A stretch of 64,000 nt of DNA from contig CAINOB010000085.1 in assembly GCA_903851365.1 (NCBI GenBank), forward strand, positions 124,001 through 188,000, read 5' to 3'. Position 1 is the first letter of the stretch. Each line of letters starts with the position of its first letter. The translations under genes were made by a program, and so were the position numbers. The stretch comes from an uncultured Bacteroidota bacterium. GTDB lineage: Bacteria; Bacteroidota; Bacteroidia; Bacteroidales; UBA12481. Of the stretch, positions 42,541 through 51,125 are shown in pieces. A model generated the notes under the pieces. It had not been told where the DNA came from. It did not search any database and worked only from the letters and a program-made list of their open reading frames with translations.

Positions 42541-42680
42541 GAAGCGACAATTAGCAAGCGCTAGCGAGCATAATCAGTGAGCCGCAGGCGAACCTCTTAG
42601 TAAGCGCAGCGAACCTGTTAGGAGGCGCAGCCGACCTCTTAGTGAACAAAGTGAGCCTTTTAGCTAGTGCAACGAACCTA
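42541..42680 (+). repeat. 21-bp degenerate tandem repeats upstream of tolC, right array
   Basis: The core (A/C)GCGAACCT-like hexamer occurs at 42588, 42609, 42630, 42651 and 42672, exactly 21 bp apart, with two looser units from 42541. Consecutive units read GCAGCGAACCTGTTAGGAGG and similar. The last unit runs into the putative tolC promoter. Confidence 0.7.
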
Positions 42681-42687
42681 TTTTGCG

Positions 42688-42695
42688 TATCTTTG
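42688..42695 (+). promoter_or_regulatory. Candidate -7 element of the tolC-like gene
   Basis: TATCTTTG is a full match to TAnnTTTG, 19 bp before the ATG at 42715 and directly after the 21-bp repeat array. It makes the upstream in-frame ATG at 42667 unlikely. Confidence 0.45.
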
Positions 42696-42714
42696 CGGCC
42701 TAAATTATTTTAAA

Positions 42715-44064
42715 ATGAGTTCAATTCGGATTTTCGTGGCCCTGATGCTGGTGATTCTGTTCCAGGAACCGGCTGCTGCGCAGGAGCCCTGGACTCTCAC
42801 AGGTTGCATTGAATATGCTTTTCAGAATAATATAAAACTGAAGCAACAAGCACTGGGAGTTGATGTTGCACGAAATAATCTCAACCAGTCAAAACTGAAT
42901 CTGCTGCCATCTGTAAATTCGGGTATGTCGCAATCGTTCCGGTTTGGCCGCTCGGTTGATCCTCTTACCTATCAGTTTACAACGGAAAATTCTACTGGAG
43001 CCAGTGTTTATGTCAGTGGAGGATTAGAACTTTTTAAAGGGTTGGAAAACTGGAATACCATCCAGCGTAACCAGATCGACCTGAAGAAAAATCTTACTGA
43101 TCTGGATAAAGCCAAAAACGACCTGGCGCTGACCATTGCCCGCTATTACCTGCAGATCCTGTTCAATGAAGAGCTTCACGACATTACCATTCAGCAGGTG
43201 AATATTACCGCACAGCAGGTAAACCGCACCCGGATCATGGTCGATGCGGGCTCCCTGCCAAAAGGTGATCTTCTGGAAATCCAGGCCCAGCTGGCCAATG
43301 AGGAGCTAAATGAAGTGAATTCGAGGAACCAGCTTACCATGTCGTATCTCGACCTGGCACAGCTCCTCGATCTGAAGAACCCTGAAACCTTTAAGGTTCA
43401 GCGACCCACTTTTGAGGGTTTTACAGTTCAGGATAATCTGGGTACCGTGGACGCGGTTTACCAATCAGCCATCATTACTCTCCCTCAGATAAAAAGTGCA
43501 GAACTTGATTTGCAGTCACTCGAAAAAAGTCTGTTGATTGCCAAAGGCCGTCTGAGCCCCTCATTATCATTGAATACTTCCTATGGTACAGGTTATTCCG
43601 ACAGGCTGAAGGATTTGATGGATCCAACGGTGGTAATGTCTTTAAAAAAGCAGTTGGATTTCACCAGTCAAAAAAGTGTCGGGTTTAGTTTGAATGTCCC
43701 GATCTTCAACGGCTGGAGCGCCAAAACAGGCATTAATAATGCCCGCATATCGGTGCTCAATGGCAAATATCAGGTCGAAGTGGCACATAACCAATTGCTG
43801 AAAGAAATTCAGCAGGCTTTTGCCGATGCAACTGCCTCGCTGGAGAAGTTTAAGGCAACCAGCAAATCCGTTTCAGCACTGGAGGAAGCATTCCGTTATG
43901 CGGAGCAGAAATTCAATGTCGGATTGCTTACCTCCCTTGATTATAATGTTGCAAAAAACAACCTGACAAAAGCACGGTCTGACCTCCTTCAGGCAAAATA
44001 TAATTACATTTTTAATACCCGGATTCTCGATTTCTACCGGGGTATACCCATTGATCTTAAATAA
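42715..44064 (+). CDS. TolC family outer membrane efflux protein
   Basis: A 449-residue protein with a signal peptide (cleavage after AAAQ) and the duplicated TolC coiled-coil pattern: WTLTGCIEYAFQNNIKLKQQ at the start, NLNQSKLNLLPSVNSGMSQSF, and a second half with YAEQKFNVGLLTSLDYNVAKNNLTKARSDLLQAKYNYIFNTRILDFY. It forms the outer-membrane channel of a tripartite efflux or export system and is followed 8 bp later by a periplasmic adaptor. The inner-membrane pump is not adjacent. Confidence 0.93.
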   Translation: MSSIRIFVALMLVILFQEPAAAQEPWTLTGCIEYAFQNNIKLKQQALGVDVARNNLNQSKLNLLPSVNSGMSQSFRFGRSVDPLTYQFTTENSTGASVYVSGGLELFKGLENWNTIQRNQIDLKKNLTDLDKAKNDLALTIARYYLQILFNEELHDITIQQVNITAQQVNRTRIMVDAGSLPKGDLLEIQAQLANEELNEVNSRNQLTMSYLDLAQLLDLKNPETFKVQRPTFEGFTVQDNLGTVDAVYQSAIITLPQIKSAELDLQSLEKSLLIAKGRLSPSLSLNTSYGTGYSDRLKDLMDPTVVMSLKKQLDFTSQKSVGFSLNVPIFNGWSAKTGINNARISVLNGKYQVEVAHNQLLKEIQQAFADATASLEKFKATSKSVSALEEAFRYAEQKFNVGLLTSLDYNVAKNNLTKARSDLLQAKYNYIFNTRILDFYRGIPIDLK

Positions 44065-44072
44065 TTCATCCT

Positions 44073-45434
44073 ATGAAGCGTAATAAAATATTACGGTATT
44101 TACTGATAGCAGCAGTTATACTGATTGTTGTGGCCCTTATCGGGAAAAAAGCCGGATGGTTTGGAACTGGTCCATTAACAAAAGTTGCTACAGAGAAAGT
44201 CGAGAAAAGAACTATCGTTGAAACGATCACTGCAAACGGACGTATACAGCCCGAAACAGAAGTCAAACTCAGTCCCGATGTATCCGGGGAAATAGTTCAG
44301 ATGGATGTCAAAGAAGGTGATTCTGTTAAAAAAGGTGATCTTCTGGTCAAAATCAAGCAGGATTTCTACCTGTCGAGCCTCGACCGGGTAAATGCCGGCC
44401 TGAATTCGGCCAGAGCTCAGCTGTCGAACGCCAAAGCTTCACAGGTGCAGGCTGAGGCCCAATACAGGCAGCAGGAATTATCGTATAAACGAAGCAAAGC
44501 ATTGCATGACCAGGGTGTATTATCGGATGCTGATTTTGAAACGGCAAAAACACAATATGATGTTGCCGGAGCCCAGGTAGATGCAGCCAAACAATCAGTT
44601 TCGGCAGCCTCCTTTACGGTGAAAAGCACAGAGGCTTCGGTCAAGGAAGCAGCTGAAAACCTTAGGAAAACCACTATCTATGCCCCTATCGACGGGATCA
44701 TTTACGGCCGTAAGGTTGAGCAGGGTGAAAGGGTTGTAGGAACCGGCCAGATGGCTGGTACCGAAATGCTCCGCATCGCAGATCTGAGTCGCATGGAAGT
44801 GCAGGTTGACGTGAATGAGAATGATATCGTAAATGTTAATGTTGGCGACACTGCTTCCATCGAGATTGATTCCTATCTGGGAACAAAATTCAGAGGCCTT
44901 GTAACCGAAATTGCCAATTCAGCGAATACTACTGGAACAACGCTCGACCAGGTAACCAGTTTTAATGTTAAAATCCTGATCATACCTGAATCTTATGCCA
45001 GCCTGGTAGCCTCAGGAAAAGCAGGGAAATATCCTTTCCGGCCGGGTATGACAGCCACGGTGGAAATTGAAAGTCAAACAAAATTCAATGTTCTCTCAAT
45101 TGCAATTCAGGCCGTTACTACCCGTATAGATTCCACCAAGATGAAAACCATGAACGATCCTACCCGTCCGGGTGTCGATCAGGAAGCTGCTCCCGACGTT
45201 TCACGCGATGAAATGATGGAGGTTCTCTTCTCGGTTGATAATGGCACCGTATCCCAGCGTAAGGTCAAGACTGGAATTCAGGATAAAAATTACATCGAAA
45301 TCCTATCGGGCGTAAGTGAGAATGAAACGATTATCGTAGCGCCTTATAATGCCATTTCCAAGAAACTCAAGGATGGGGAAAAAGTACAGGTAGTGCCGAA
45401 AGAAGAGTTGTTCCGCGATCCGAAGAAGAAGTAA
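44073..45434 (+). CDS. Efflux periplasmic adaptor (HlyD/MacA-like membrane fusion protein)
   Basis: A 453-residue protein: one N-terminal transmembrane anchor (YLLIAAVILIVVALIG), split lipoyl/barrel-sandwich domain (VSGEIVQMDVKEGDSVKKGDLLVKI and IYAPIDGIIYGRKVEQGERV), a long coiled-coil hairpin (about 95-190) and a beta-barrel domain. The MacA-type arrangement suggests an ABC (MacB-like) partner, which is not encoded next to it; the next gene is tsaB. Confidence 0.92.
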   Translation: MKRNKILRYLLIAAVILIVVALIGKKAGWFGTGPLTKVATEKVEKRTIVETITANGRIQPETEVKLSPDVSGEIVQMDVKEGDSVKKGDLLVKIKQDFYLSSLDRVNAGLNSARAQLSNAKASQVQAEAQYRQQELSYKRSKALHDQGVLSDADFETAKTQYDVAGAQVDAAKQSVSAASFTVKSTEASVKEAAENLRKTTIYAPIDGIIYGRKVEQGERVVGTGQMAGTEMLRIADLSRMEVQVDVNENDIVNVNVGDTASIEIDSYLGTKFRGLVTEIANSANTTGTTLDQVTSFNVKILIIPESYASLVASGKAGKYPFRPGMTATVEIESQTKFNVLSIAIQAVTTRIDSTKMKTMNDPTRPGVDQEAAPDVSRDEMMEVLFSVDNGTVSQRKVKTGIQDKNYIEILSGVSENETIIVAPYNAISKKLKDGEKVQVVPKEELFRDPKKK

Positions 45435-45444
45435 TAATGATCAG

Positions 45445-46158
45445 ATGGGCCTGATACTTAATCTGGAAACGGCCACTCCGGTTTGCTCGGTTGCATTGAG
45501 TCGTGATGGAAAAGTTCTCGGATTCAGGGAATCAGCCGAGGATAAATCGCATGCTACCCGCTTAACTATTTTTATCGGGGAACTATTCAGGGAGCATGGC
45601 ATTTCAGCTGACAACCTTGATGCCATATCACTGGGAATGGGACCCGGATCCTACACTGGTCTGCGGATCGGAGCGTCTGTAGCAAAAGGGCTGGCTTTCG
45701 GAGCCGGCAAGCCTGCGATCGGTATTCCCACCCTGAAGGCACTCGCCAACGGGTTTTACATGACCTATCAGAAAGAAATTCCTCAATCAACCACGGGCAA
45801 GGTTTTACTGTGTCCGATGCTCGATGCCCGGAGGATGGAGGTGTACACTGCCCTTTATGACACCGGTCTTAATGAGGTTAGCCCGGTGGAAGCGCTGATC
45901 CTGGATCAGGCATCTTTCGGCCCCTTGCTCGATAAGCAGGTAATTTGCTTTTTTGGATCGGGAAGCGATAAAGCCAAAGAAATATTCAACCACCCCAATG
46001 CTTTGTTCTTTGCGGGAATCGGGTTATCGGCATCTTACCAGTCGGAGCTGGCGGAATCGCTGTTTAACCTGAAGGAATTTATTGATACTGCCTATTTTGA
46101 ACCCCATTACCTCAAGGAGTTCATTGCCGGGATACCTAAGAACAAGGTGCTGGGTTAG
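45445..46158 (+). CDS. tsaB: tRNA threonylcarbamoyladenosine biosynthesis protein TsaB
   Basis: A 237-residue ASKHA-fold protein: MGLILNLETATPVCSVALSRDG, DAISLGMGPGSYTGLRIGASVAKGLAFG and the MLDARRMEVYTALYD segment are TsaB signatures. It is the scaffold subunit for TsaD in making the universal t6A37 of ANN-decoding tRNAs. It follows the adaptor gene by 10 bp. Its stop codon TAG (46156-46158) lies in the first unit of an octamer repeat. Confidence 0.94.
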   Translation: MGLILNLETATPVCSVALSRDGKVLGFRESAEDKSHATRLTIFIGELFREHGISADNLDAISLGMGPGSYTGLRIGASVAKGLAFGAGKPAIGIPTLKALANGFYMTYQKEIPQSTTGKVLLCPMLDARRMEVYTALYDTGLNEVSPVEALILDQASFGPLLDKQVICFFGSGSDKAKEIFNHPNALFFAGIGLSASYQSELAESLFNLKEFIDTAYFEPHYLKEFIAGIPKNKVLG

Positions 46159-46200
46159 AAGGTTAGGAGGATAGGAGCTGAGGAGGTTAGGTGGTTAGGT
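46151..46200. repeat. Octamer tandem repeat at the tsaB stop
   Basis: Six 8-bp units: TGGGTTAG, AAGGTTAG, GAGGATAG, GAGCTGAG, GAGGTTAG, GTGGTTAG. The tsaB stop is the TAG of the first unit. The same octamer family is inside the gene at 52637-53455. Confidence 0.7.
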
Positions 46201-46218
46201 AGTTTCAAGTTTTTGAGC

Positions 46219-46226
46219 TAATTTTG
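46219..46226 (+). promoter_or_regulatory. Candidate -7 element of efp
   Basis: TAATTTTG fully matches TAnnTTTG and lies 21 bp before the efp ATG at 46248. Confidence 0.45.
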
Positions 46227-46247
46227 CACCACATTTAAAAAGATTTT

Positions 46248-46814
46248 ATGGCAACGACAGCAGACATCCGTAATGGCATGTGTATTGAACACAACGATAC
46301 TTTATTCACCATTATCTCCTTCCAGCATGTTAAACCTGGAAAAGGTCCGGCCTTTGTCCGCACCAAGCTGAAAAACATTACTTCCGGCAAAGTAATTGAA
46401 GTCACTTACTCCTCAGGCCATAAGATAAATGAAACCCGAGTTGAACGCCGGCCCTATCAGTTTCTTTACAAGGATGATATGGGATATCACTTTATGCATA
46501 AAGAAACCTACGAGCAGATCAGCATTGACGGAGATTTGATTAACAATGTCGGCCTTCTGAAAGATGGCGGCGATGTGGAAATGGTCGTTCATGCGGACAC
46601 TGAAACTGCGCTTTATGCCGAGCTGGTGCCGATGGTTGTTATGGAGATCACGTATACCGAACCGGGTGTGCGAGGCGATTCATCGTCCACCTCATCACTC
46701 AAACAGGCCACTATTGAGACCGGCGTAACGATCATGGTTCCGCTTTTCTGCCAGACAGGTGATAAAATCAGGATTAATACAACCGACAATTCCTACCAGG
46801 AACGGGTTAAGTAA
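46248..46814 (+). CDS. efp: Elongation factor P
   Basis: A 188-residue three-domain EF-P that relieves ribosome stalling at polyproline stretches. It starts MATTADIRNGMCIEHNDTLF. The domain I loop HVKPGKGPAFVRTKL has the modifiable lysine at residue 32, and the C-terminal domains end VPLFCQTGDKIRINTTDNSYQERVK. No modification enzyme (epmA/ymfI) is nearby. Its stop overlaps that of the convergent O-antigen ligase gene by 8 bp. Confidence 0.96.
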   Translation: MATTADIRNGMCIEHNDTLFTIISFQHVKPGKGPAFVRTKLKNITSGKVIEVTYSSGHKINETRVERRPYQFLYKDDMGYHFMHKETYEQISIDGDLINNVGLLKDGGDVEMVVHADTETALYAELVPMVVMEITYTEPGVRGDSSSTSSLKQATIETGVTIMVPLFCQTGDKIRINTTDNSYQERVK

Positions 46815-48276
46815 TTTTTTTCCGGTCGAGTGCCACGAGGATAGCCATGAAACCCCAGACTCCTGCTGAGGCTTTATCGGTATCCAAAAAATTATTCATG
46901 GTAACATGCAGGTAATAAGTGATTAAACCGATGAGAACGGTTAATGCAACCATTTTCATTTCTCTGTCGGTTTGCTTATGATAAGCCCTTATGCCAACTG
47001 TTATGCTGACTATTACCAAGGCCAGCATCAGCAATCCCCCAAGTAATCCCTGCTCACTGAGTGGCCCGAGATATTCGGAATGGGAGTTCCCTCCATCTCC
47101 TGCATTGGTGCTGATTATAGTACGTTCGGAAGATTTCTGGAACGGGGCATACTGAAACATATAGGTCCCGGGTCCGAATCCAAGAACCGGCTTGTCGGCA
47201 AACATCCGTAAAGCGCAGCTCCACCGGTTCAGCCGTTCAAGGTTGGAAGCATCAGTGGAAATATTGGAAATGGATTCAATGTGCTTTTCGAGATTGTTGG
47301 AAGAGTCAATTTTGTTTCCTTCCATTTTCATCAGGGCGATCTTCCCAAACATGAAAAACGCAACCACAACCAGGGCAAAACCCAGGAGCACGGTCCGACC
47401 CTTTATCCTGAAAAGAATAATCAGGAGTGCAACGATTCCACCGGCAACGCTTACCCAGGCCGCCCGGGAATAGGAAAACACCAATCCCACGAGTAAAAGC
47501 GACAGCACCACAAAGGCACCAGCCTTCATCCAGAGCTTAAATGGTGAACTGAAAACATATCCGGCAGCTATGGGTAAAAACATGGCCAGAATGGCTCCGT
47601 AAAGCGTGTGGTCGTTAAAGAATGGATCCACTGCAGGGTTGGAAGCCTTCTGGTCGAAAAGGCCGATCGATATATGCTTTAGTGTAATCACCACGATGAT
47701 ACCGGCGAGTGGAATCAGCAGGGTCCACAGGTAACGCCTGATATTCCGGGGTTCTTCAAAAAACTTAATCGCAATAAAATAGAAGACTGAAAGAAACCAG
47801 AGTCTCGACAATAAAAATTTGAACGAAACGATTGGCATGGTGGAAGTGATGGAAGTTACCAGTATCCAAACCAGTTGTAATCCTATGATCCGGGTAATCG
47901 GATGCTTCAAAACGGCCTTGTCGTAGCCGCCATCCAGTCCCAGTCTTAACAGAAAGATGATCATCATGCCAGCCAGAATAGGCTCAGTAGGCAAAAACAT
48001 GTTAACATCCAGACCGGTAGTGAATTCCTTTAACGGTACCGACAGGGGAATGAAAAACAGCACCATCCAGAAAAGCCAGTCGAAACGGTAAATGGCAATC
48101 AGGATAAATAATATTCCGGCAGGTAGTGCAGCGAAAACGTAATTATCCTTGGTGATCAGATAGGAATTTACCAAAACAAAACCCAGACTGATCAGATAGA
48201 CCAGCCCAACCTGCACCCGTTTATCGCGAAACAGGTTAAAGGGATTTAGTATTGTTGCGATTTTCGATAACACCAA
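46807..48276 (-). CDS. O-antigen ligase / polymerase family membrane protein
   Basis: A 489-residue protein with about eleven to twelve transmembrane helices and the Wzy_C/WaaL segment near residue 370 (RLNRWSCALRMFADKPVLGFGPGTYMFQYAPF) followed by a periplasmic loop with NSHSEYLGPLSEQGLLGGLLML. Members ligate or polymerise glycans on the periplasmic face. The start overlaps the end of the Wzz-like gene upstream by 41 bp, so the two are cotranslated. No glycosyltransferase cluster is adjacent. Confidence 0.87.
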   Translation of the reverse strand: MVLSKIATILNPFNLFRDKRVQVGLVYLISLGFVLVNSYLITKDNYVFAALPAGILFILIAIYRFDWLFWMVLFFIPLSVPLKEFTTGLDVNMFLPTEPILAGMMIIFLLRLGLDGGYDKAVLKHPITRIIGLQLVWILVTSITSTMPIVSFKFLLSRLWFLSVFYFIAIKFFEEPRNIRRYLWTLLIPLAGIIVVITLKHISIGLFDQKASNPAVDPFFNDHTLYGAILAMFLPIAAGYVFSSPFKLWMKAGAFVVLSLLLVGLVFSYSRAAWVSVAGGIVALLIILFRIKGRTVLLGFALVVVAFFMFGKIALMKMEGNKIDSSNNLEKHIESISNISTDASNLERLNRWSCALRMFADKPVLGFGPGTYMFQYAPFQKSSERTIISTNAGDGGNSHSEYLGPLSEQGLLGGLLMLALVIVSITVGIRAYHKQTDREMKMVALTVLIGLITYYLHVTMNNFLDTDKASAGVWGFMAILVALDRKKIT

Positions 48277-49183
48277 TAACTACCATTGCCATCATGAGGG
48301 TAAAGATCACAGACATAAGTACGATGATTGATCGTTTAGGCCAATCCTTTTTATCGGATACGTATGGCGGAGTTACGACAACCGAATAAGTAATCGTTTT
48401 TGTGAGTTCCCGATAGGCATCATCACACAATTCCTTGATTTTAACTACCTGTGTGGAAGCACCTTCCACACGGAGCATCAGGCTTCTGGCCTCCGGACTT
48501 TTCGCAGCCACATTATCAAAATACTCTTTCAGCTTAGTGACATCGCGGCCATTTCCAATTGCAGTAAAGTAAGCAGTGGAGATCCCTTCCGACTGACCAG
48601 TGATTTCCATGACTCCATATTTCCGGCCCAAGTCACCCAGTGCATTGGACAAACTGTCCATTTCCTTTTGCAGCCGGGTAAGTTCATTCTTACGGATATT
48701 GTATTCCTCGACCACTTTTAGGCGGTGTAGCGATTGAACTTTTTTATCATAAAACCTGCGCAGCGAATCAACCATGGCGCAGGCAATGATAGGATCAGTA
48801 TCAAGGACAGTAATTTTCACCGCCTCATTTTCCGTTTTACGAAAGGTTACTTCCTCAGCGTATTTGCCATACAGGGCAGTACGGTAAAACTGATATTGAG
48901 GTGAGATGCGATAATGTTCATCAAGCTTAAATGCCTTGATCATCTCGTCGCGAATATCTCCGGAGTTAAGGATTTCGAGCATCTGCTCCGTATAGCTCTC
49001 CTTGGAATATTCCTTGATGTTGACCGGATAAATTATCGAGGTCGACTTATACTTTGGTCTCAGGAATATCGGCGACGACAAAACTATGGATATCACACCG
49101 GCAATCAAAGCTATGACTCCCAGGTGATATTTCCATTTCAGTGCCAGCTCGAGCAAAGTTTTGTTGTTAAGATAAGGATTCAT
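48236..49183 (-). CDS. Wzz-like chain-length determinant protein
   Basis: A 315-residue protein with two transmembrane segments (about 18-36 and 289-307), a periplasmic coiled-coil region (about 155-195) and the PPYVSDKKDWPKRSIIVLMSV motif before the second helix, typical of Wzz/PCP proteins. It regulates polysaccharide chain length, probably together with the overlapping ligase/polymerase gene. It lies 10 bp downstream of tyrS on the same strand. Confidence 0.85.
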   Translation of the reverse strand: MNPYLNNKTLLELALKWKYHLGVIALIAGVISIVLSSPIFLRPKYKSTSIIYPVNIKEYSKESYTEQMLEILNSGDIRDEMIKAFKLDEHYRISPQYQFYRTALYGKYAEEVTFRKTENEAVKITVLDTDPIIACAMVDSLRRFYDKKVQSLHRLKVVEEYNIRKNELTRLQKEMDSLSNALGDLGRKYGVMEITGQSEGISTAYFTAIGNGRDVTKLKEYFDNVAAKSPEARSLMLRVEGASTQVVKIKELCDDAYRELTKTITYSVVVTPPYVSDKKDWPKRSIIVLMSVIFTLMMAMVVIGVIENRNNTKSL

Positions 49184-49193
49184 GGCCTTGGTT

Positions 49194-50480
49194 TTAGATT
49201 ACACTTATCAGGTAGTATTGTTTCTTTCCCTTTTGTATCAGGATAAACTGATCGCGGATTAGATTAGTATGTGTGACCATCATATCAGGATCTGAAGTTT
49301 TTTCTTTATTCACGCTCAGTCCGCCACCCTGCATCATTCTCCGGGCCTCACCCTTAGAAGGAAAAACAGTAGTTTGGGCAGTCAAAAGGTCAATCAGCGG
49401 TATACCGCCGGCCAATTGGGCCCGACTAATTTCATACTTGGGAACCCCATCGAAAATATCCAGAATGGTACGTTCATCGAGAGCGGATAGTGATTCGCGG
49501 GTTCCCTTACCGAACAGAATTTCAGAGGCTTCCACTGCCATTTTAAGTGCTTCTTTGGAATGCACCAAACAGGTAACCTCCTCGGCCAGACGGCGCTGAA
49601 GTAGCCTTTCGTGCGGAGCTTCCTGATGTTTCGAAATAAGGGTATCGATTTCCTCCCTGCTCAGGAGTGTAAAAATGCGGATATAGTTTACGGCATCTTC
49701 ATCGGAAACATTAAGCCAGAACTGGTAAAAATGGTAAGGCGAAGTTTTTTCAGGATCGAGCCAGACTGTCCCTGACTCAGTTTTTCCAAATTTTCCACCA
49801 TCGGCTTTGGTGATCAGGGGGCTGGTGAGTGCAAAAGCCTCACCGCCGGCTTTCCGTCGGATCAGTTCGGTTCCCGTGGTAATATTTCCCCATTGGTCGG
49901 AACCACCCATCTGAAGTTTCACCCCATTATGCTGATACAGATGCAGGAAATCATAACCCTGTACAAGCTGATAGCTGAACTCAGTGAACGACATTCCAGT
50001 ATCGAGCCTTTTTTTGACTGAATCCTTGGCTGTCATATAGTTAACAGTGATATGCTTACCCACATCCCTGATAAATTCGAGGAATGAAAATTCCTTCATC
50101 CAGTCATAATTATTCACCATCATGGCGCGGTTAGGAGTATCACCATCAAAATCAAGAAAATGTGATAATTGTTTTTTGATGCACTCCTGATTGTGTCGAA
50201 GGGTTTTCTCATCGAGCAGGTTTCGCTCTTCCGATTTCCCTGACGGATCACCGATCATCCCGGTAGCCCCGCCCACGAGGGCATATGGCTTATGACCGCT
50301 TAACTGAAAGTGTTTCAATATGATAATGCCCACCAGGTTACCAATATGGAGGGAGTCTGACGAAGGGTCAAAACCAATATAGGCTGACGCCATTCCTCCT
50401 GCAAGCATCTCCTCGGTGCCAGGCATGATATCATGAATTAATCCACGCCAGCGTAATTCCTCTACGAAATTCATTCCCAA
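49194..50480 (-). CDS. tyrS: Tyrosyl-tRNA synthetase
   Basis: A 428-residue class I synthetase. It has LHIGNLVGI (HIGH motif, His45), [34 protein letters not shown] (tyrosine site), KFGKTESG (KMSKS motif) and a C-terminal S4 RNA-binding domain (about 360-425, [15 protein letters not shown]). Start could be Met1 (50480) or Met3 (50474); both give the same mature core. Confidence 0.97.
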   Translation of the reverse strand: MGMNFVEELRWRGLIHDIMPGTEEMLAGGMASAYIGFDPSSDSLHIGNLVGIIILKHFQLSGHKPYALVGGATGMIGDPSGKSEERNLLDEKTLRHNQECIKKQLSHFLDFDGDTPNRAMMVNNYDWMKEFSFLEFIRDVGKHITVNYMTAKDSVKKRLDTGMSFTEFSYQLVQGYDFLHLYQHNGVKLQMGGSDQWGNITTGTELIRRKAGGEAFALTSPLITKADGGKFGKTESGTVWLDPEKTSPYHFYQFWLNVSDEDAVNYIRIFTLLSREEIDTLISKHQEAPHERLLQRRLAEEVTCLVHSKEALKMAVEASEILFGKGTRESLSALDERTILDIFDGVPKYEISRAQLAGGIPLIDLLTAQTTVFPSKGEARRMMQGGGLSVNKEKTSDPDMMVTHTNLIRDQFILIQKGKKQYYLISVI

Positions 50481-50521
50481 AAATTTTGGCTAAGATAATT
50501 AATTGACTGTTAAACCCGGAA

Positions 50522-51049
50522 TTATAACTTTTTAGCTGGAACTTCCTTTGTCTTTCCCGCTTTTGCCAGCTCCTCCAATTTCAGAAACGGCAGCAATGTC
50601 GGAACGATTTCAGAAACCGGCTCATAGAAAATCGAATTGCTCCGGGTAGTCTTTGGTATCAATGGATGGCGCTCGCTCACAGCATCCAGGATCAGTAGGA
50701 TAACACTGACGAAAATGGCTGCCTTAAAAACACCTGCCACGATTCCGGCCAGCTTGTTAATCCAGTTCAGGGAAATCGCCTTCAGGAAACTACTGATAAT
50801 GCCCCCGATTATCTGCATTATAATAGTGATTATCAAGAAGGTGACAATAAATGAAATGATAGGCATCATGGAGAATGTTAACCCGAATCCTTCGAGCAGA
50901 TCGGCTGTCCACCACGAGAATTTTACAGCTCCCCAAATACCCAGGACCAATCCAGCCAATGACGCCAGCTCACCTACAAAACCATTTTTATATCCGGAAG
51001 CCAGGCCTCCGGCTAAAATCAAAATAATGATGATATCTAACCAGTTCAT
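50522..51049 (-). CDS. CvpA family membrane protein
   Basis: A 175-residue protein with four transmembrane helices. It begins MNWLDIIIILILAGGLASGYKNGFVGELASLAGLVLGIWGAVKF, a characteristic CvpA N-terminus. Homologs are linked to colicin V production and envelope or purine-related phenotypes; the mechanism is unclear. It is divergent from the GH3 gene. Confidence 0.92.
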   Translation of the reverse strand: MNWLDIIIILILAGGLASGYKNGFVGELASLAGLVLGIWGAVKFSWWTADLLEGFGLTFSMMPIISFIVTFLIITIIMQIIGGIISSFLKAISLNWINKLAGIVAGVFKAAIFVSVILLILDAVSERHPLIPKTTRSNSIFYEPVSEIVPTLLPFLKLEELAKAGKTKEVPAKKL

Positions 51050-51093
51050 TAGATGCAGGGTGTTCTAAACGCTCAAAAGTAGGGATAATTTTA

Positions 51094-51101
51094 TATTTTT
51101 G
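51094..51101 (+). promoter_or_regulatory. Candidate -7 element of the GH3-family gene
   Basis: TATTTTTG fully matches TAnnTTTG, 24 bp before the ATG at 51126. Its position overlaps the alternative TTG start at 51099 and so favours the ATG. Confidence 0.4.
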
Positions 51102-51125
51102 AAGACAACCTTCGTTTGCACACAA

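Noticed and set aside
42541-42680. 21-bp repeats as a CRISPR array
   Set aside because: Units are contiguous and degenerate, with no unique spacers and no cas genes.
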